A stretch of DNA of 64,000 nt from Kitasatospora humi. Lineage in GTDB: Bacteria > Actinomycetota > Actinomycetes > Streptomycetales > Streptomycetaceae. The translations under genes and the position numbers were made by a program. Shown here piece after piece: positions 34,873-44,870 of this stretch (its first letter is position 1; each line of letters starts with the position of its first letter). The stretch is from assembly GCF_020907985.1 (NCBI RefSeq), contig NZ_JAJJPA010000004.1, positions 1 to 64,000 on the forward strand, read 5' to 3'. A model generated the notes under the pieces. The model was not told the DNA's origin. It saw only the letters and a list, made by a program, of their open reading frames with translations, and did no database searches.

Positions 34873-34934
34873 CCGGGCAGCACCTACCGGGGAGGCACGG
34901 GCAGCACCTGAGGGGACGGCACGGGCAGGTCCGG
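34873..34934 (+). repeat. 23-24-bp repeat after the rsiG stop codon
   Basis: GGGCAGCACCT recurs at 34875-34885 and 34899-34909, with a partial third copy (ACGGGCAGGT) at 34921-34930. It begins about 8 bp after the stop codon. Confidence 0.65.
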
Positions 34935-34946
34935 TCGGAGAACGAC

Positions 34947-34990
34947 GGCGGGGCCGGCCGGGCGCTCCGTCAGCACCCGCCGGCCCCGCC
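34947..34990. terminator. Bidirectional terminator between rsiG and ppa
   Basis: A perfect 12-bp stem pairs 34947-34958 (GGCGGGGCCGGC) with 34979-34990, and inner bases extend it by about four pairs. It separates convergent rsiG and ppa. Confidence 0.82.
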
Positions 34991-35001
34991 CGCCCAGGCG
35001 A

Positions 35002-35493
35002 TCAGTGGCCGCCCTGCTGCTCCAGGCGCTTGATCGACGCGGCGATCTCGGTCTCCGCCTCCAGGCGGCCGACCCACTCGGCGCCCTCGACCGACTTGCC
35101 CGGCTCCAGGTCCTTGTAGACCTCGAAGAAGTGCTGGATCTCCAGGCGGTCGAACTCCGAGACGTGGTGGATGTCCCGCAGGTGCTCCCAGCGCGGGTCG
35201 GTGGCCGGGACGCAGAGCAGCTTGTCGTCGCCGCCCGCCTCGTCGGTCATCTTGAACATGCCGATGGCGCGGCACTTGATCAGGCAGCCGGGGAAGGTCG
35301 GCTCGTCCAGAATGACCAGGGCGTCCAGCGGGTCGCCGTCCTCGCCGAGAGTGCCCTCGACGAAGCCGTAGTCGGCCGGGTAGCGGGTCGAGGTGAAGAG
35401 CATCCGGTCCAGGCGGAGGCGACCGGTCTCATGGTCGACCTCGTACTTGTTGCGGGAGCCCTTCGGGATCTCGATGGTGACGTCGAACTCCAA
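35002..35493 (-). CDS. ppa: Inorganic pyrophosphatase
   Basis: This 163-residue family I soluble pyrophosphatase hydrolyses PPi to phosphate. It has the [13 protein letters not shown] start region and the acidic metal site [21 protein letters not shown] chose a TTG start at 35493: GGAGG lies five bases upstream, and the protein then begins [13 protein letters not shown] as in relatives. Upstream of it, divergently, is dacB. Confidence 0.96.
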   Translation of the reverse strand: MEFDVTIEIPKGSRNKYEVDHETGRLRLDRMLFTSTRYPADYGFVEGTLGEDGDPLDALVILDEPTFPGCLIKCRAIGMFKMTDEAGGDDKLLCVPATDPRWEHLRDIHHVSEFDRLEIQHFFEVYKDLEPGKSVEGAEWVGRLEAETEIAASIKRLEQQGGH

Positions 35494-35569
35494 CGGTGCC
35501 TCCAAGGTAGGGACTGACAGAATCCCAGTGTCTCCTACAGCAGGGGGTGCTGTGGAAAGGGGTTGGGCT

Positions 35570-36985
35570 GTGGCTGGGACATACCGGGGCAGGACGGCCG
35601 CACTGGTCGCGGCGATCACCGGGTTCGCGGTGCTGTCCGGCGGCGGACCGGCGCACCCGGCCGTGCCCGCCGAGCACGGCGGCCCGCCCGCCGCCGCGCC
35701 GCCGCCGGCGTCCGCCGCGCCCGCCGTGCTCCAGCCGGCGGTGCAGCAGGGCACGGAGGGCGAGCCGACCACCGCCGGGGTGCAGGCCGCGCTCGGCGGC
35801 CTCACCACCGACCGGGCGCTGGCCGCGCTGAGCTTCGCGGTCGTCGACGGCGGCACCGGCAAGCTGCTGCTGGGCGGGAACGAGACCGCGCCGGCCACCC
35901 CGGCCTCCACCACCAAGGTGGCCACCTCGGTGGCCGCGCTCGGCCTGCTGCCGCAGACGACCCGGCTGACCACCAAGGTGGTCAGGGGCGCCGCTCCGGA
36001 CGAGATCGTGCTGGTCGGCGCCGGCGACCCGACGCTCACCGGCCTGAACCAGGACCAGGTCCGGATCGGCGGCTCCCCGGTCGACGCCGACTCGGCCCCC
36101 GCCTCGATGCCCGACCTGGCCCGGCAGACCGCCGCCTCGCTCAAGGCGGCCGGCCTGACCACCGTTCACCTCGGTTACGACACCTCGCTCTTCACCGGTT
36201 CGCCGTTCCACCCGTTCAACGACGGCACCGACCTCGGCCCGATGTCGGCGCTGATGGTCGACGAGGGCCGGATCACCGCCACCGACGACGTGGACGCCCC
36301 GGGGCGGGTGGCGGACCCGACCGCGCAGGCGGTCGCCGAGTTCACCCGGCTGCTCGCCGCCCAGGGCGTCAAGGTGGCCGACCAGCCGAAGGAGGAGCAG
36401 GCCCCGGTCGGCGCCGCGGTGCTCGGCCAGGTGCAGTCGCCGACCATCGTCCGGCTGATCGAGCGGGCCCTGACCAACTCCGACAACACGCTGGCCGAGG
36501 CGATCGGGCGACAGGTGGCGCTGGCCTCGCACCAGCCCGCCGGCTACGAGGGGGCCGGCGCCGCGACCACGGCCGAGCTGGCCAGGCTGGGCGTGCCGAT
36601 CCAGGGCGTGCAGCTGTTCGACGGCAGCGGCATGAACCCCGGGAACACCATCCCGGCCGCGGTGCTGGCCGACCTGGTGGCGCTGGCCGCCTCGCCCGAC
36701 CACCCGCAGCTGCGGCCGGTGCTCACCGGGATGCCGATCGGCGGCTTCACCGGCACCCTGAGGTCGCGCTACACCGCCGCGGAGGGCACCGCCGACGGCG
36801 CCGGCATCGTGCGGGCCAAGACCGGCTCGCTCTCCGGCGTGAGCACCCTGGCCGGCACCGTGGTCGACGCGGACGGACGGCTGCTGGCCTTCGCACTGAT
36901 GTCCAAGGGCTTCGACGACGCGGGCGCCGCCCACGCCGCGATGGACCGGATCGTCGTCAAGCTCGCCGCCTGCGGCTGCCACTGA
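35570..36985 (+). CDS. dacB: D-alanyl-D-alanine carboxypeptidase/endopeptidase (PBP4, S13)
   Basis: The 471-residue secreted penicillin-binding protein has an N-terminal hydrophobic signal region, a Pro/Ala linker, and S13 peptidase motifs STTK (S113-K116), SDN (S304) and KTG (K417). It trims peptidoglycan stem peptides. I chose GTG 35570 (GGAAAGGGG upstream); GTG 35552 is an alternative. It ends in CGCH, with two Cys residues in the final six. The metallopeptidase gene follows on the same strand. Confidence 0.93.
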   Translation: MAGTYRGRTAALVAAITGFAVLSGGGPAHPAVPAEHGGPPAAAPPPASAAPAVLQPAVQQGTEGEPTTAGVQAALGGLTTDRALAALSFAVVDGGTGKLLLGGNETAPATPASTTKVATSVAALGLLPQTTRLTTKVVRGAAPDEIVLVGAGDPTLTGLNQDQVRIGGSPVDADSAPASMPDLARQTAASLKAAGLTTVHLGYDTSLFTGSPFHPFNDGTDLGPMSALMVDEGRITATDDVDAPGRVADPTAQAVAEFTRLLAAQGVKVADQPKEEQAPVGAAVLGQVQSPTIVRLIERALTNSDNTLAEAIGRQVALASHQPAGYEGAGAATTAELARLGVPIQGVQLFDGSGMNPGNTIPAAVLADLVALAASPDHPQLRPVLTGMPIGGFTGTLRSRYTAAEGTADGAGIVRAKTGSLSGVSTLAGTVVDADGRLLAFALMSKGFDDAGAAHAAMDRIVVKLAACGCH

Positions 36986-37044
36986 ATCCGTCGGAATGCT
37001 TCCCGGCGCTGCCGCCGCGGCGGTGCAGCACGTACGGTGAGGGC

Positions 37045-38232
37045 ATGACGAGCGCGAGCGGCGGTGCGGACATGGTCGACTGGAATCTCGCGGTCGCGAC
37101 CGCGACCCGGCTGGCCCGCCCCGGCCCGGTGGTCACCCGTGCGGAGGCCGCCGCGGTGGTGGCCGAGCTGCGCGGGCACGCCAGGACTGCCGAGGGCGCG
37201 GTGCGCGAGTACACCCGGATGCACCCCGAGCGGCTCGGCAGCCGGGGCGCGGCCCGGGTGCTGGTGGTGGACCGCCCCGGCTGGGTGCGGGCGAACGTGG
37301 CCGGCTTCCGGGCCGTGATCGGCCCGCTGACCCGCAAGCTGGCGGCCCGCCGGGCCGAGACGCCGGGCGGCGCGGTGCTCGGCGCGGTCGGCGAGAAGGT
37401 CACCGGGGTGGAGGTCGGCGCGGTGCTGGCGCTGCTCTCCGGCAAGGTGCTTGGCCAGTACGAGACCTTCGCCGAGGCGGAGCCGGCGGTGGCCGCCCCG
37501 GACAGCCCGGCCGACCTCTTCGACCGGCCCGGGGCCGGCAGCCGGGAGCCGGCCGGCCTGGCGCCCGGCCGGCTGCTGCTGGTGGCGCCGAACATCGTCC
37601 AGGTGGAGCGGGAGCTGGACGTCGATCCGCACGACTTCCGGCTCTGGGTCTGCCTGCACGAGGAGACCCACCGCACCCAGTTCAGCGCGGTGCCCTGGCT
37701 GCGCGACCACGTGCAGTCCGAGGTGCAGTCCTTCCTGGCCGAGACCGATGTCGAGCCGATGGCGCTGCTGGAGCGGCTGCGCGAGGTGTTGGTCCCGGGG
37801 GAGCGGCCGGCCGGTAGGGCCGGCGGCGTGCTGGAGGTCGTGCAGACGCCCCGGCAGCGGGAGATCCTGGCCCGGCTGACCGCGGTGATGTCGCTGCTGG
37901 AGGGGCACGCGGACGTGGTGATGGACGGCGTCGGTCCGTCCGTGGTGCCCAGCGTCGGCGAGATCCGGGAGAAGTTCCAGCGCCGCCGGGACCGCGGCGC
38001 CGGGCGGCTGGACCTGATGCTGCGCAGGCTGCTCGGCATGGACGCCAAGCTGCGCCAGTACCAGGACGGCGCGGTCTTCGTGCGCGGGGTGCTGGACCGG
38101 ATCGGGATGGACGGCTTCAACCGGGTCTGGACCTCCCCGAACACGCTGCCGACCAGGGAGGAGATCCAGGATCCGGCGGCCTGGGTGGCCCGAGTCGGAC
38201 GCCAGTCCCAGCGGAAGCCCCCGGACGAGTGA
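37045..38232 (+). CDS. Zinc-dependent metalloprotease (DUF2342 family)
   Basis: This 395-residue protein matches the actinobacterial DUF2342/zincin family. The zinc motif is HEETH (LHEETHRTQF near residue 210), with a probable third ligand in the EGHADVVMD region near 285. No signal peptide is seen, so it is cytosolic. Start ATG 37045. tilS follows after about 155 bp. In actinobacteria this gene regularly sits between dacB and tilS; its substrate is not known. Confidence 0.92.
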   Translation: MTSASGGADMVDWNLAVATATRLARPGPVVTRAEAAAVVAELRGHARTAEGAVREYTRMHPERLGSRGAARVLVVDRPGWVRANVAGFRAVIGPLTRKLAARRAETPGGAVLGAVGEKVTGVEVGAVLALLSGKVLGQYETFAEAEPAVAAPDSPADLFDRPGAGSREPAGLAPGRLLLVAPNIVQVERELDVDPHDFRLWVCLHEETHRTQFSAVPWLRDHVQSEVQSFLAETDVEPMALLERLREVLVPGERPAGRAGGVLEVVQTPRQREILARLTAVMSLLEGHADVVMDGVGPSVVPSVGEIREKFQRRRDRGAGRLDLMLRRLLGMDAKLRQYQDGAVFVRGVLDRIGMDGFNRVWTSPNTLPTREEIQDPAAWVARVGRQSQRKPPDE

Positions 38233-38388
38233 ATCGGCCCACCGCCGATACGTTTCTTCATTCACCCGTCCGTGGGACCGTGGTCGTACCGGTGGCGCGG
38301 GGGACTCGGGCGTGCCTTCCGTTCTGCGACGATCTGTGAGCACTCGGTCACCATCAGACCGGTCCCTCCGTCCGAGGAGCTGCTTCCC

Positions 38389-39561
38389 ATGGCCCCACAC
38401 CCCGCGGTCGCGGCGATACGCCTGGCCGTCCGTCGCGCCCTGGCGGACCTGGCGGCCGAGGCCGTCGAGTCCGGCGCCCCCGCCCCCGTCCCCGTCGTGA
38501 GCCGGCAGACCGCCCGGCACCGGCTGCCCGCCTCCGTGCCGCCCGCCGCCCCCACCGCCGGCAGCCCCGCCACCGTGCTGATCGGCAACGCCCGCCGCCA
38601 CCCCTCCGGGCTGCCCCGCACTCCCGCCGCCCCCGACGCACCGCTGGTGCTGGTGGCGGTCAGCGGCGGCGCCGACTCCATGGCACTCGCCAGCGCCACC
38701 GCCTTCGAGGCCCCCAAGCTCGGCCTGCGGGTCGGCGCGGTCACCGTCGACCACGGCCTGCAGGACGGCAGCGCCGACCGGGCCCGGCAGGTCGCCGAGC
38801 GGCTGCGCGCCTTCGGCCTCGACCCGGTGGAGGCGGTCACCGTGCAGGTCGGCCGCCACGGCGGGCCGGAGAACGCCGCCCGGGAGGCCAGGTACGCGGC
38901 GCTGGACGCCGCCGCCGAGCGCCACCGGGCGCTGGCCGTCTTCCTGGGCCACACCAGGGACGACCAGGCCGAGACCGTGCTGCTGGGCCTGGCCCGCGGC
39001 TCCGGTGCCCGCTCGCTGGCCGGCATGCCGGGCCGCAAGGGCCACTACCGCCGCCCGCTGCTGGACGTGGACCGGGCCGCCACCCGGCGGGCCTGCGCGG
39101 CCCAGTCCATCCCGGTCTGGGAGGACCCGCACAACCTGGACCCGGCCTACGCCCGCGCCCGGGTGCGCCACGAGGTCCTCCCGGTGCTGGAGAAGCACCT
39201 CGGCGCCGGTGTGGTGGAGGCGCTGGCCCGTACCGCCCGGCTGTTCCGGGACGACGCCGACGCGCTGGACCAGTGGGCGGAGCGCGCCGAGCAGGACCTC
39301 TACCGCCGTGATCCGCACGACGGCCGCGGCTCGCTCGCCGCCGCCGAGCTGGGACTGCTGCCGGCCGCCGTGCGCCGCCGGGTGCTGCGCCGGGTGGCGC
39401 TGCGCACCGGCTCTCCGGCCGGCGACCTGTTCGCCCGCCACCTCGAAACCGTGGACTCGCTGGTCACCGGCTGGCGCGGTCAGGGGCCGTTGCAGCTACC
39501 CGGGGGCGTGGAGGTCACCCGACGGTGTGGCAACCTGGTGTTTCGGCGGCGGACCGACTGA
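38389..39561 (+). CDS. tilS: tRNA(Ile) lysidine synthetase
   Basis: This 390-residue enzyme converts C34 of the CAU-anticodon isoleucine tRNA to lysidine. The PP-loop ATP motif SGGADS lies at about residues 91-96 ([12 protein letters not shown]). [10 protein letters not shown] and [20 protein letters not shown] are conserved TilS segments. An Ala/Pro-rich extension of about 80 residues precedes the PP-loop, typical of streptomycetes. ATG 38389 follows GAGGAG. The stop precedes the hpt start by 41 bp. Confidence 0.95.
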   Translation: MAPHPAVAAIRLAVRRALADLAAEAVESGAPAPVPVVSRQTARHRLPASVPPAAPTAGSPATVLIGNARRHPSGLPRTPAAPDAPLVLVAVSGGADSMALASATAFEAPKLGLRVGAVTVDHGLQDGSADRARQVAERLRAFGLDPVEAVTVQVGRHGGPENAAREARYAALDAAAERHRALAVFLGHTRDDQAETVLLGLARGSGARSLAGMPGRKGHYRRPLLDVDRAATRRACAAQSIPVWEDPHNLDPAYARARVRHEVLPVLEKHLGAGVVEALARTARLFRDDADALDQWAERAEQDLYRRDPHDGRGSLAAAELGLLPAAVRRRVLRRVALRTGSPAGDLFARHLETVDSLVTGWRGQGPLQLPGGVEVTRRCGNLVFRRRTD

Positions 39562-39602
39562 CCGCCGGCACAGGACCACGAACCCTTGAGGACGTACTCC
39601 CG

Positions 39603-40157
39603 GTGGACGCAAAGGACATGGGCGCCGATCTGGCAAAGGTGCTCATCAGCAAGGACGAGATCGACGCGAAGCTGGCCGAGCTGGCCGAGCGGATCGACCG
39701 GGATTACGAGGGGAAGGACCTGCTGATCGTCGGCGTCCTCAAGGGTGCCGTCATGGTGATGGCGGACCTGGCCCGGGCGCTGCACTCCAAGGTCACCATG
39801 GACTGGATGGCGGTCTCCTCGTACGGCATGGGCACCAAGTCCTCCGGCGTGGTGCGGATCCTCAAGGACCTGGACACCGACATCGCCGGCCGCGACGTGC
39901 TGATCGTCGAGGACATCATCGACTCCGGCCTGACCCTGTCCTGGCTGCTCGGCAACCTGGGCTCGCGCGGGCCGGCCTCGCTGGAGGTCTGCACCCTGCT
40001 GCGCAAGCCGGACGCCGCCAAGGTGGAGATCGACGTCAAGTACGTCGGCTTCGACATCCCCAACGAGTTCGTGGTCGGCTACGGGCTGGACTACGCGGAG
40101 AAGCTCCGCAACCTCCCGTTCATCGGTACGCTCGCCCCACACGTGTACGGCGGCTGA
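39603..40157 (+). CDS. hpt: Hypoxanthine phosphoribosyltransferase
   Basis: The 184-residue purine salvage enzyme makes IMP/GMP from hypoxanthine/guanine and PRPP. The PRPP motif is [15 protein letters not shown] near residue 100. [15 protein letters not shown] and [20 protein letters not shown] are conserved. GTG 39603 is preferred because GAGGA lies upstream; ATG 39618 has poor spacing. It sits in the tilS-hpt-ftsH order common to Gram-positive bacteria. Confidence 0.96.
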   Translation: MDAKDMGADLAKVLISKDEIDAKLAELAERIDRDYEGKDLLIVGVLKGAVMVMADLARALHSKVTMDWMAVSSYGMGTKSSGVVRILKDLDTDIAGRDVLIVEDIIDSGLTLSWLLGNLGSRGPASLEVCTLLRKPDAAKVEIDVKYVGFDIPNEFVVGYGLDYAEKLRNLPFIGTLAPHVYGG

Positions 40158-40337
40158 GCACCGACCGGCCCCGAGGGGAACACCCCGCCGGTTCCGCCCG
40201 TTGGAGTCGGCGAACGGACAACTGCATAGGCCGTACCGTCGCGCTCCGCCCGGAGTGGGGGGCGACTGCTGTACGGTCAAATTACCCGCTCTTCGTACCG
40301 GGCTGGTTCGGTTGGACCGGATCCGGTGGTGGGCGGG

Positions 40338-40349
40338 GTGCGTACGCAC
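40338..40349. promoter_or_regulatory. 12-bp perfect palindrome upstream of ftsH
   Basis: GTGCGTACGCAC reads the same on both strands and is followed by ATAACC. It lies about 80 bp before the ftsH start in a 273-bp gap, so it could be an operator. No protein is known to me for it. Confidence 0.35.
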
Positions 40350-40430
40350 ATAACCGGAAGCGCCGACGGCCGAGAGCCGCCAGGTGCCGTTTGAGTGGCA
40401 GGAGGGACGGGGCGGCAACGCCCCGCATGG

Positions 40431-42461
40431 ATGGACGTCAAGCGATACTTCCGCGCGCCGATCGCATGGATCCTCCTGGCAGTCGTCGCCGTCATTGTGC
40501 TGATGAACGTCGTTTCGGACTCGAACGGCTACAAGACGGTGGACACCGGCCAGGTGGTCCAGGCGATCAACGCTGGCAACGTCAAGCAGGCGCAGATCAC
40601 CACCGGTGACTCCCAGACGATCAAGGTCGAGCTGAAGGACGGCGCGGCACTGCCGGCCGGCGGCAACGGCAAGGTCCCGTCGGGCACCAAGTTCCAGGCC
40701 TCGTACATCGGCGACCAGGGCAAGGACATCGCCGAGAAGATGTCCAACGACGCCTCGGTGATGCCGCCGCAGGGCTACACGATCAGCCCGGAGAAGCAGT
40801 CGACCTTCGTCAGCCTGCTGGTCTCGATGCTGCCCATCGTGGTCATCGTGCTGATCTTCCTGTTCCTGATGAACCAGATGCAGGGTGGCGGCTCCCGGGT
40901 CATGCAGTTCGGCAAGTCCAAGGCGAAGCTGCTCACCAAGGACACCCCGAAGACCACCTTCGCCGACGTGGCCGGTGCCGACGAGGCGGTGGAGGAGCTC
41001 CAGGAGATCAAGGAGTTCCTGCAGGAGCCGTCGAAGTTCCAGGCGGTCGGCGCCAAGATCCCCAAGGGCGTGCTGCTCTACGGCCCGCCCGGAACCGGCA
41101 AGACGCTGCTCGCGCGGGCCGTCGCGGGCGAGGCGGGCGTGCCCTTCTACTCCATCTCCGGCTCGGACTTCGTCGAGATGTTCGTCGGTGTCGGTGCCTC
41201 CCGGGTCCGCGACCTGTTCGAGCAGGCCAAGGCGAACGCGCCGGCGATCATCTTCGTCGACGAGATCGACGCGGTCGGCCGGCACCGCGGCGCCGGCCTC
41301 GGCGGCGGCCACGACGAGCGGGAGCAGACCCTCAACCAGCTGCTGGTCGAGATGGACGGCTTCGACGTCAAGGGCGGCGTGATCCTGATCGCCGCCACCA
41401 ACCGCCCGGACATCCTGGACCCGGCGCTGCTGCGCCCGGGCCGCTTCGACCGCCAGGTCGCGGTGGAGCGCCCCGACCTGCAGGGCCGCCTGGACATCCT
41501 CAAGGTGCACCAGAAGGGCAAGCCGATCGCGCCGGACGTCGACCTGTCGGCCGTCGCCAAGCGGACCCCCGGCTTCACCGGCGCCGATCTGTCCAACGTG
41601 CTGAACGAGGCGGCCCTGCTGACCGCCCGCTCGGACCGCAAGCTGATCGACAACGCCGTGCTGGACGAGGCCATCGACCGCGTGGTGGCCGGTCCGCAGA
41701 AGCGCACCCGGATCATGTCGGAGAAGGAGAAGAAGATCACCGCGTACCACGAGGGCGGTCACGCCCTGGTCGCGGCGGCCTCGCCCAACTCCGACCCGGT
41801 GCACAAGGTGACCATCCTGTCCCGCGGCCGCGCCCTGGGGTACACCATGGTGCTGCCGGAGGAGGACAAGTACTCGCAGACCCGCAACGAGATGCTCGAC
41901 CGCCTCGCCTACATGATGGGCGGCCGCGCGGCCGAGGAGCTGGTCTTCCACGACCCGACCACCGGTGCCGCGGACGACATCGAGAAGGCCACCGGCACGG
42001 CCCGTGCGATGGTCACCCAGTTCGGCATGACCGAGCGGCTGGGCGCGATCAAGTTCGGCACCGACAACTCCGAGCCGTTCCTCGGCCGTGAGATGGGCCA
42101 CCAGCGCGACTACTCCGAGGAGGTCGCCGGGCTGGTGGACGAAGAGGTCAAGAAGCTGATCGAGAACGCCCACAACGAGGCCTGGGAGATCCTGGTCGAG
42201 AACCGGGACGTGCTCGACAACCTGGTCCTGGAGCTCCTGGAGAAGGAGACCCTGAACAAGGAGCAGCTGGCCGAGATCTTCGCTCCGGTGGTCAAGCGCC
42301 CGGCCCGTCCGGCCTGGACCGGTTCGGCCCGCCGCACCCCGTCCACCCGCCCGCCGGTGCAGTCGCCCAAGGAGCTGGCGCTCAGCAACGGTGCGGCCGG
42401 TGCGGGTCCGGTGGACATCGTCAAGCTGCCTCCGGTGACCGGCGAGACCACCGAGAACTGA
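40431..42461 (+). CDS. ftsH: ATP-dependent zinc metalloprotease FtsH
   Basis: This 676-residue membrane AAA+ protease has transmembrane helices at about residues 11-28 and 122-145, Walker A GPPGTGKT near 220, Walker B IIFVDEID, the second region of homology [18 protein letters not shown], and zinc motif HEGGH near 440. The tail is Pro/Thr-rich. ATG 40431 is chosen because family members begin MDVKRYF; GTG 40395 would add 12 residues. A long hairpin follows the gene. It degrades unneeded or damaged membrane proteins. Confidence 0.97.
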   Translation: MDVKRYFRAPIAWILLAVVAVIVLMNVVSDSNGYKTVDTGQVVQAINAGNVKQAQITTGDSQTIKVELKDGAALPAGGNGKVPSGTKFQASYIGDQGKDIAEKMSNDASVMPPQGYTISPEKQSTFVSLLVSMLPIVVIVLIFLFLMNQMQGGGSRVMQFGKSKAKLLTKDTPKTTFADVAGADEAVEELQEIKEFLQEPSKFQAVGAKIPKGVLLYGPPGTGKTLLARAVAGEAGVPFYSISGSDFVEMFVGVGASRVRDLFEQAKANAPAIIFVDEIDAVGRHRGAGLGGGHDEREQTLNQLLVEMDGFDVKGGVILIAATNRPDILDPALLRPGRFDRQVAVERPDLQGRLDILKVHQKGKPIAPDVDLSAVAKRTPGFTGADLSNVLNEAALLTARSDRKLIDNAVLDEAIDRVVAGPQKRTRIMSEKEKKITAYHEGGHALVAAASPNSDPVHKVTILSRGRALGYTMVLPEEDKYSQTRNEMLDRLAYMMGGRAAEELVFHDPTTGAADDIEKATGTARAMVTQFGMTERLGAIKFGTDNSEPFLGREMGHQRDYSEEVAGLVDEEVKKLIENAHNEAWEILVENRDVLDNLVLELLEKETLNKEQLAEIFAPVVKRPARPAWTGSARRTPSTRPPVQSPKELALSNGAAGAGPVDIVKLPPVTGETTEN

Positions 42462-42486
42462 GGCCGCCGGCGCCTTGCGCGCCGCA

Positions 42487-42557
42487 GTTGAACAGCGGAA
42501 TGGATGCCGCGTCTGAAGGGTTTGTACCCTTGAGGCGCGGCATCTGCGCTGTTCAGC
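42487..42557. ncRNA. Long stem-loop between ftsH and folE
   Basis: Nested arms pair 42487-42497 with 42547-42557, 42504-42514 with 42533-42543, and 42516-42521 with 42526-42531, leaving a TTGT tetraloop. The total is about 28 bp with one internal loop and one mismatch. It could be a terminator, an attenuator ahead of folE, or part of a small RNA; typing as ncRNA is tentative. Confidence 0.55.
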
Positions 42558-42588
42558 CCCCATCACCCAGCTAGTTTGCGAGGCTCGC

Positions 42589-43194
42589 ATGATCGATCCG
42601 GTGACGCTCGACGGACAGTCCGGCATCGGTACCTTCGACCAGAAGCGGGCCGAGAACGCCGTTCGAGAGCTTCTGATCGCCGTCGGCGAGGACCCGGACC
42701 GCGAGGGCCTGCTGGACACGCCCGGCCGGGTCGCGCGCGCCTACAAGGAGATATTCGCCGGCCTGTGGCAGAAGCCGGAGGACGTGCTGACCACCACCTT
42801 CGACCTCGGCCACGACGAGATGGTGCTGGTCAAGGACATCGAGGTGTTCTCCACCTGCGAGCACCACCTGGTGCCGTTCCAGGGCGTCGCGCACGTGGGC
42901 TACATCCCCGCCACCACCGGCAAGATCACCGGCCTGTCCAAGCTGGCCCGGCTGGTCGACGTCTACGCCCGCCGCCCCCAGGTGCAGGAGCGTCTGACCA
43001 GCCAGGTCGCCGACTCGCTGATGCGGATCCTGGAGCCGCGCGGGGCGATCGTGGTGATCGAGTGCGAGCACATGTGCATGTCGATGCGCGGCATCCGCAA
43101 GCCCGGCGCCAAGACCATCACCTCGGCCGTCCGCGGCCAGCTGCGCGACGCCGCGACCCGCGCCGAGGCGATGAGCCTCATCATGAGCCGTTGA
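42589..43194 (+). CDS. folE: GTP cyclohydrolase I
   Basis: The 201-residue enzyme opens GTP to dihydroneopterin triphosphate, the first step of folate synthesis. Zinc and active-site residues are visible in CEHHLVPF near residue 90, and [20 protein letters not shown] and [16 protein letters not shown] are conserved. The ATG at 42589 has TAGTTT 12 bases upstream, so the mRNA may be nearly leaderless. The last two codons and stop are the first unit of an 8-bp tandem repeat. Confidence 0.97.
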   Translation: MIDPVTLDGQSGIGTFDQKRAENAVRELLIAVGEDPDREGLLDTPGRVARAYKEIFAGLWQKPEDVLTTTFDLGHDEMVLVKDIEVFSTCEHHLVPFQGVAHVGYIPATTGKITGLSKLARLVDVYARRPQVQERLTSQVADSLMRILEPRGAIVVIECEHMCMSMRGIRKPGAKTITSAVRGQLRDAATRAEAMSLIMSR

Positions 43195-43256
43195 GCCGTT
43201 GAGCCGTTGAGCCGTTGAGCCGTTGAGCCGTTGAGCCGTTGAGCCGTCGAGCCGTC
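43185..43256 (+). repeat. 8-bp tandem repeat, nine units, starting inside the folE stop
   Basis: Seven perfect GAGCCGTT units (43185-43240) are followed by two GAGCCGTC units (43241-43256). The folE TGA is at 43192-43194. Confidence 0.97.
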
Positions 43257-43286
43257 GTGCTCCTCCGGCGCGCCGCTGAGGCTCCC

Positions 43287-43326
43287 CTGAAGCGCCCCTG
43301 ACCCCGCCCGGTCCGGGGCGCTTCAG
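43287..43326. terminator. Bidirectional terminator between folE and the esterase gene
   Basis: CTGAAGCGCCCC (43287-43298) pairs perfectly with GGGGCGCTTCAG (43315-43326), which contains the esterase stop codon on the minus strand. Confidence 0.82.
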
Positions 43327-44501
43327 TCCGCCGGCTCCCGGTCCGGTGGGGGCGCCAGCCGGTCGCTCAGCCACTCCAGCGCCGCCGGCAGCTCGCGCCG
43401 CCAGGTGTCGAAGCTGTGCCCGCCGTCGGGCAGGAAGAGCGAGTCCACCCGCAGCTCCGGATGGGCCTTGGTCACCGTCGCGGCGGTGGCCAGGAACTGC
43501 TGGGTGGCCTGGTAGTCGTCCTCGGTCCTGGTGCTGACGATCAGCAGCGAGGCGGCCGGCACCGGCAGGTGCTGCAGCCGCCAGGCCAGGTCGTAGCCCT
43601 GCGCCAGCTGCTGGTTGCCGCCGAAGAGGTCCCCGGTGGACCAGTCGCCGGTCACCTGGTAGTCGGCGTGCAGGGCGGCCGCGCTGCCGTAGGAGCCGGG
43701 GTGGCGCAGCGCCAGCCGCAGCGCGCAACTACCGCCGGTGGAGTACCCCAGCACGCCCCAGGACTGCGCCGAACGGCTGACCCGGTAGACGGAGCGCAGC
43801 GCGGCCGGCAGGTCCTCGGCGAACCAGGTCTCGGTGGCCGGGCCGCCGGGCACGTCCACGCACTCGGTGTTGCGCGGCGCGGCCACCGTGGGCCGGGCCA
43901 TCACCACCACCGTGGGCGCCATCCGGCCGGTGCGCTGCAACTGGGAGACGTGCTGCGGGGTGTGCAGCTCGGTCAGCAGGTGGAGCGCACCGCCGGGGTA
44001 GCCGGCCAGGGCGAGCAGCACCGGGAAGCGCTGCCGGGAGTACCTGGGATTGAAGTATTCGGGTGGCAGATAGATGAACATCTGGTCGGAGAGCCCGCTG
44101 GTCTTCCCGGTCACCCGGATCGAATCCACCCGGCCGACCTGCTCCGGCGGGCCCTGCGGCAGGTCGGTCACCGTACCGAGGCCGCCCTCGTCGGTGGGCC
44201 GCACCAGGGTGTCGCCGGACGGCGGCCCCGACCGGCCGCCGCCCGACTGGCCCAGGGCCAGCGGCCTGGTGTCGGACTGCAGCAGGTCGGCCCAAGAGGT
44301 GTAGAAGCCGAAGGAATTGTTGAGCGTCAGCCCGGCCAGCGCCAGTACCGCCAGCTGAGTGAACATCAGGGTGCCGATCCGGCCGGCGATGTGCCACGGC
44401 CGGCGACCGGCCAGCCGGGGCCAGAGCCACACGGTGCCGGCGGTCGCGAGCACGGCGACGGCCGCGGTGAGGTACACCAGCGCGGTGCTGGTCAGCTGCA
44501 T
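43323..44501 (-). CDS. Membrane-anchored alpha/beta-hydrolase esterase
   Basis: This 392-residue protein has two or three N-terminal transmembrane helices (residues 5-30 and 40-65), then an extracytoplasmic esterase domain of the antigen 85/esterase D type. The nucleophile elbow is GYSTGGSCAL near residue 250, an acidic residue lies in STRTEDDYQ, and the His is in LPDGGHSFDTW near 367. Mycolyltransferase-like activity is unlikely outside mycolate makers. It lies on the opposite strand to the folate genes around it. The substrate is unknown. Confidence 0.87.
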   Translation of the reverse strand: MQLTSTALVYLTAAVAVLATAGTVWLWPRLAGRRPWHIAGRIGTLMFTQLAVLALAGLTLNNSFGFYTSWADLLQSDTRPLALGQSGGGRSGPPSGDTLVRPTDEGGLGTVTDLPQGPPEQVGRVDSIRVTGKTSGLSDQMFIYLPPEYFNPRYSRQRFPVLLALAGYPGGALHLLTELHTPQHVSQLQRTGRMAPTVVVMARPTVAAPRNTECVDVPGGPATETWFAEDLPAALRSVYRVSRSAQSWGVLGYSTGGSCALRLALRHPGSYGSAAALHADYQVTGDWSTGDLFGGNQQLAQGYDLAWRLQHLPVPAASLLIVSTRTEDDYQATQQFLATAATVTKAHPELRVDSLFLPDGGHSFDTWRRELPAALEWLSDRLAPPPDREPAD

Positions 44502-44870
44502 CCCAGGCCCCCTGGCGGTCCGTCAGCATGTGGGTGGGCACTGCTGACCATCATCTCCGGGCCGCCCGGGAGCGGGCCACCCGAGCAGCGGCGCCACGGG
44601 GGCAACGTGCCCGGCGCCGGTCGCGGCACGGTTGGGCCATCGGTACGCGCCCGGCTTCACCCGCAGGAACCAAAGCTCTAGACTTCGGCGTCGCCACCCG
44701 CAGGGGGGCCGGCCGCACTCCGGTAACGGAGCGCATCGGTGCAGGTGGGCCGCCCATTGCTCGCTCTTGACGTTCTCTTGGTCTGGATTGGGAAAAAAGG
44801 ATGAAGGTCCCTCCCGGCTCACCCCTCGGGGTGATCGGCCACACTCGTGCAGCCTCTACTCTGAACTTCC
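44502..44870. other. Divergent 369-bp region between the esterase and lysX-like genes
   Basis: No gene is supported. TTGACG at 44767-44772 lies in a more A/T-rich patch with a run of A at 44793-44798 but without a matching -10. TACTCT at 44857-44862 is 8 bases before the lysX-like ATG and may be the -10 of a leaderless mRNA. Confidence 0.45.

Noticed and set aside
39480..42719. Minus-strand open frame of 1079 codons opposite hpt, ftsH and folE
   Set aside because: It crosses three conserved genes and the long hairpin, and its composition is that of a reverse-frame shadow.
43185..43256. Possible CRISPR array
   Set aside because: The repeats are 8 bp, directly adjacent, with no spacers and no cas genes nearby.
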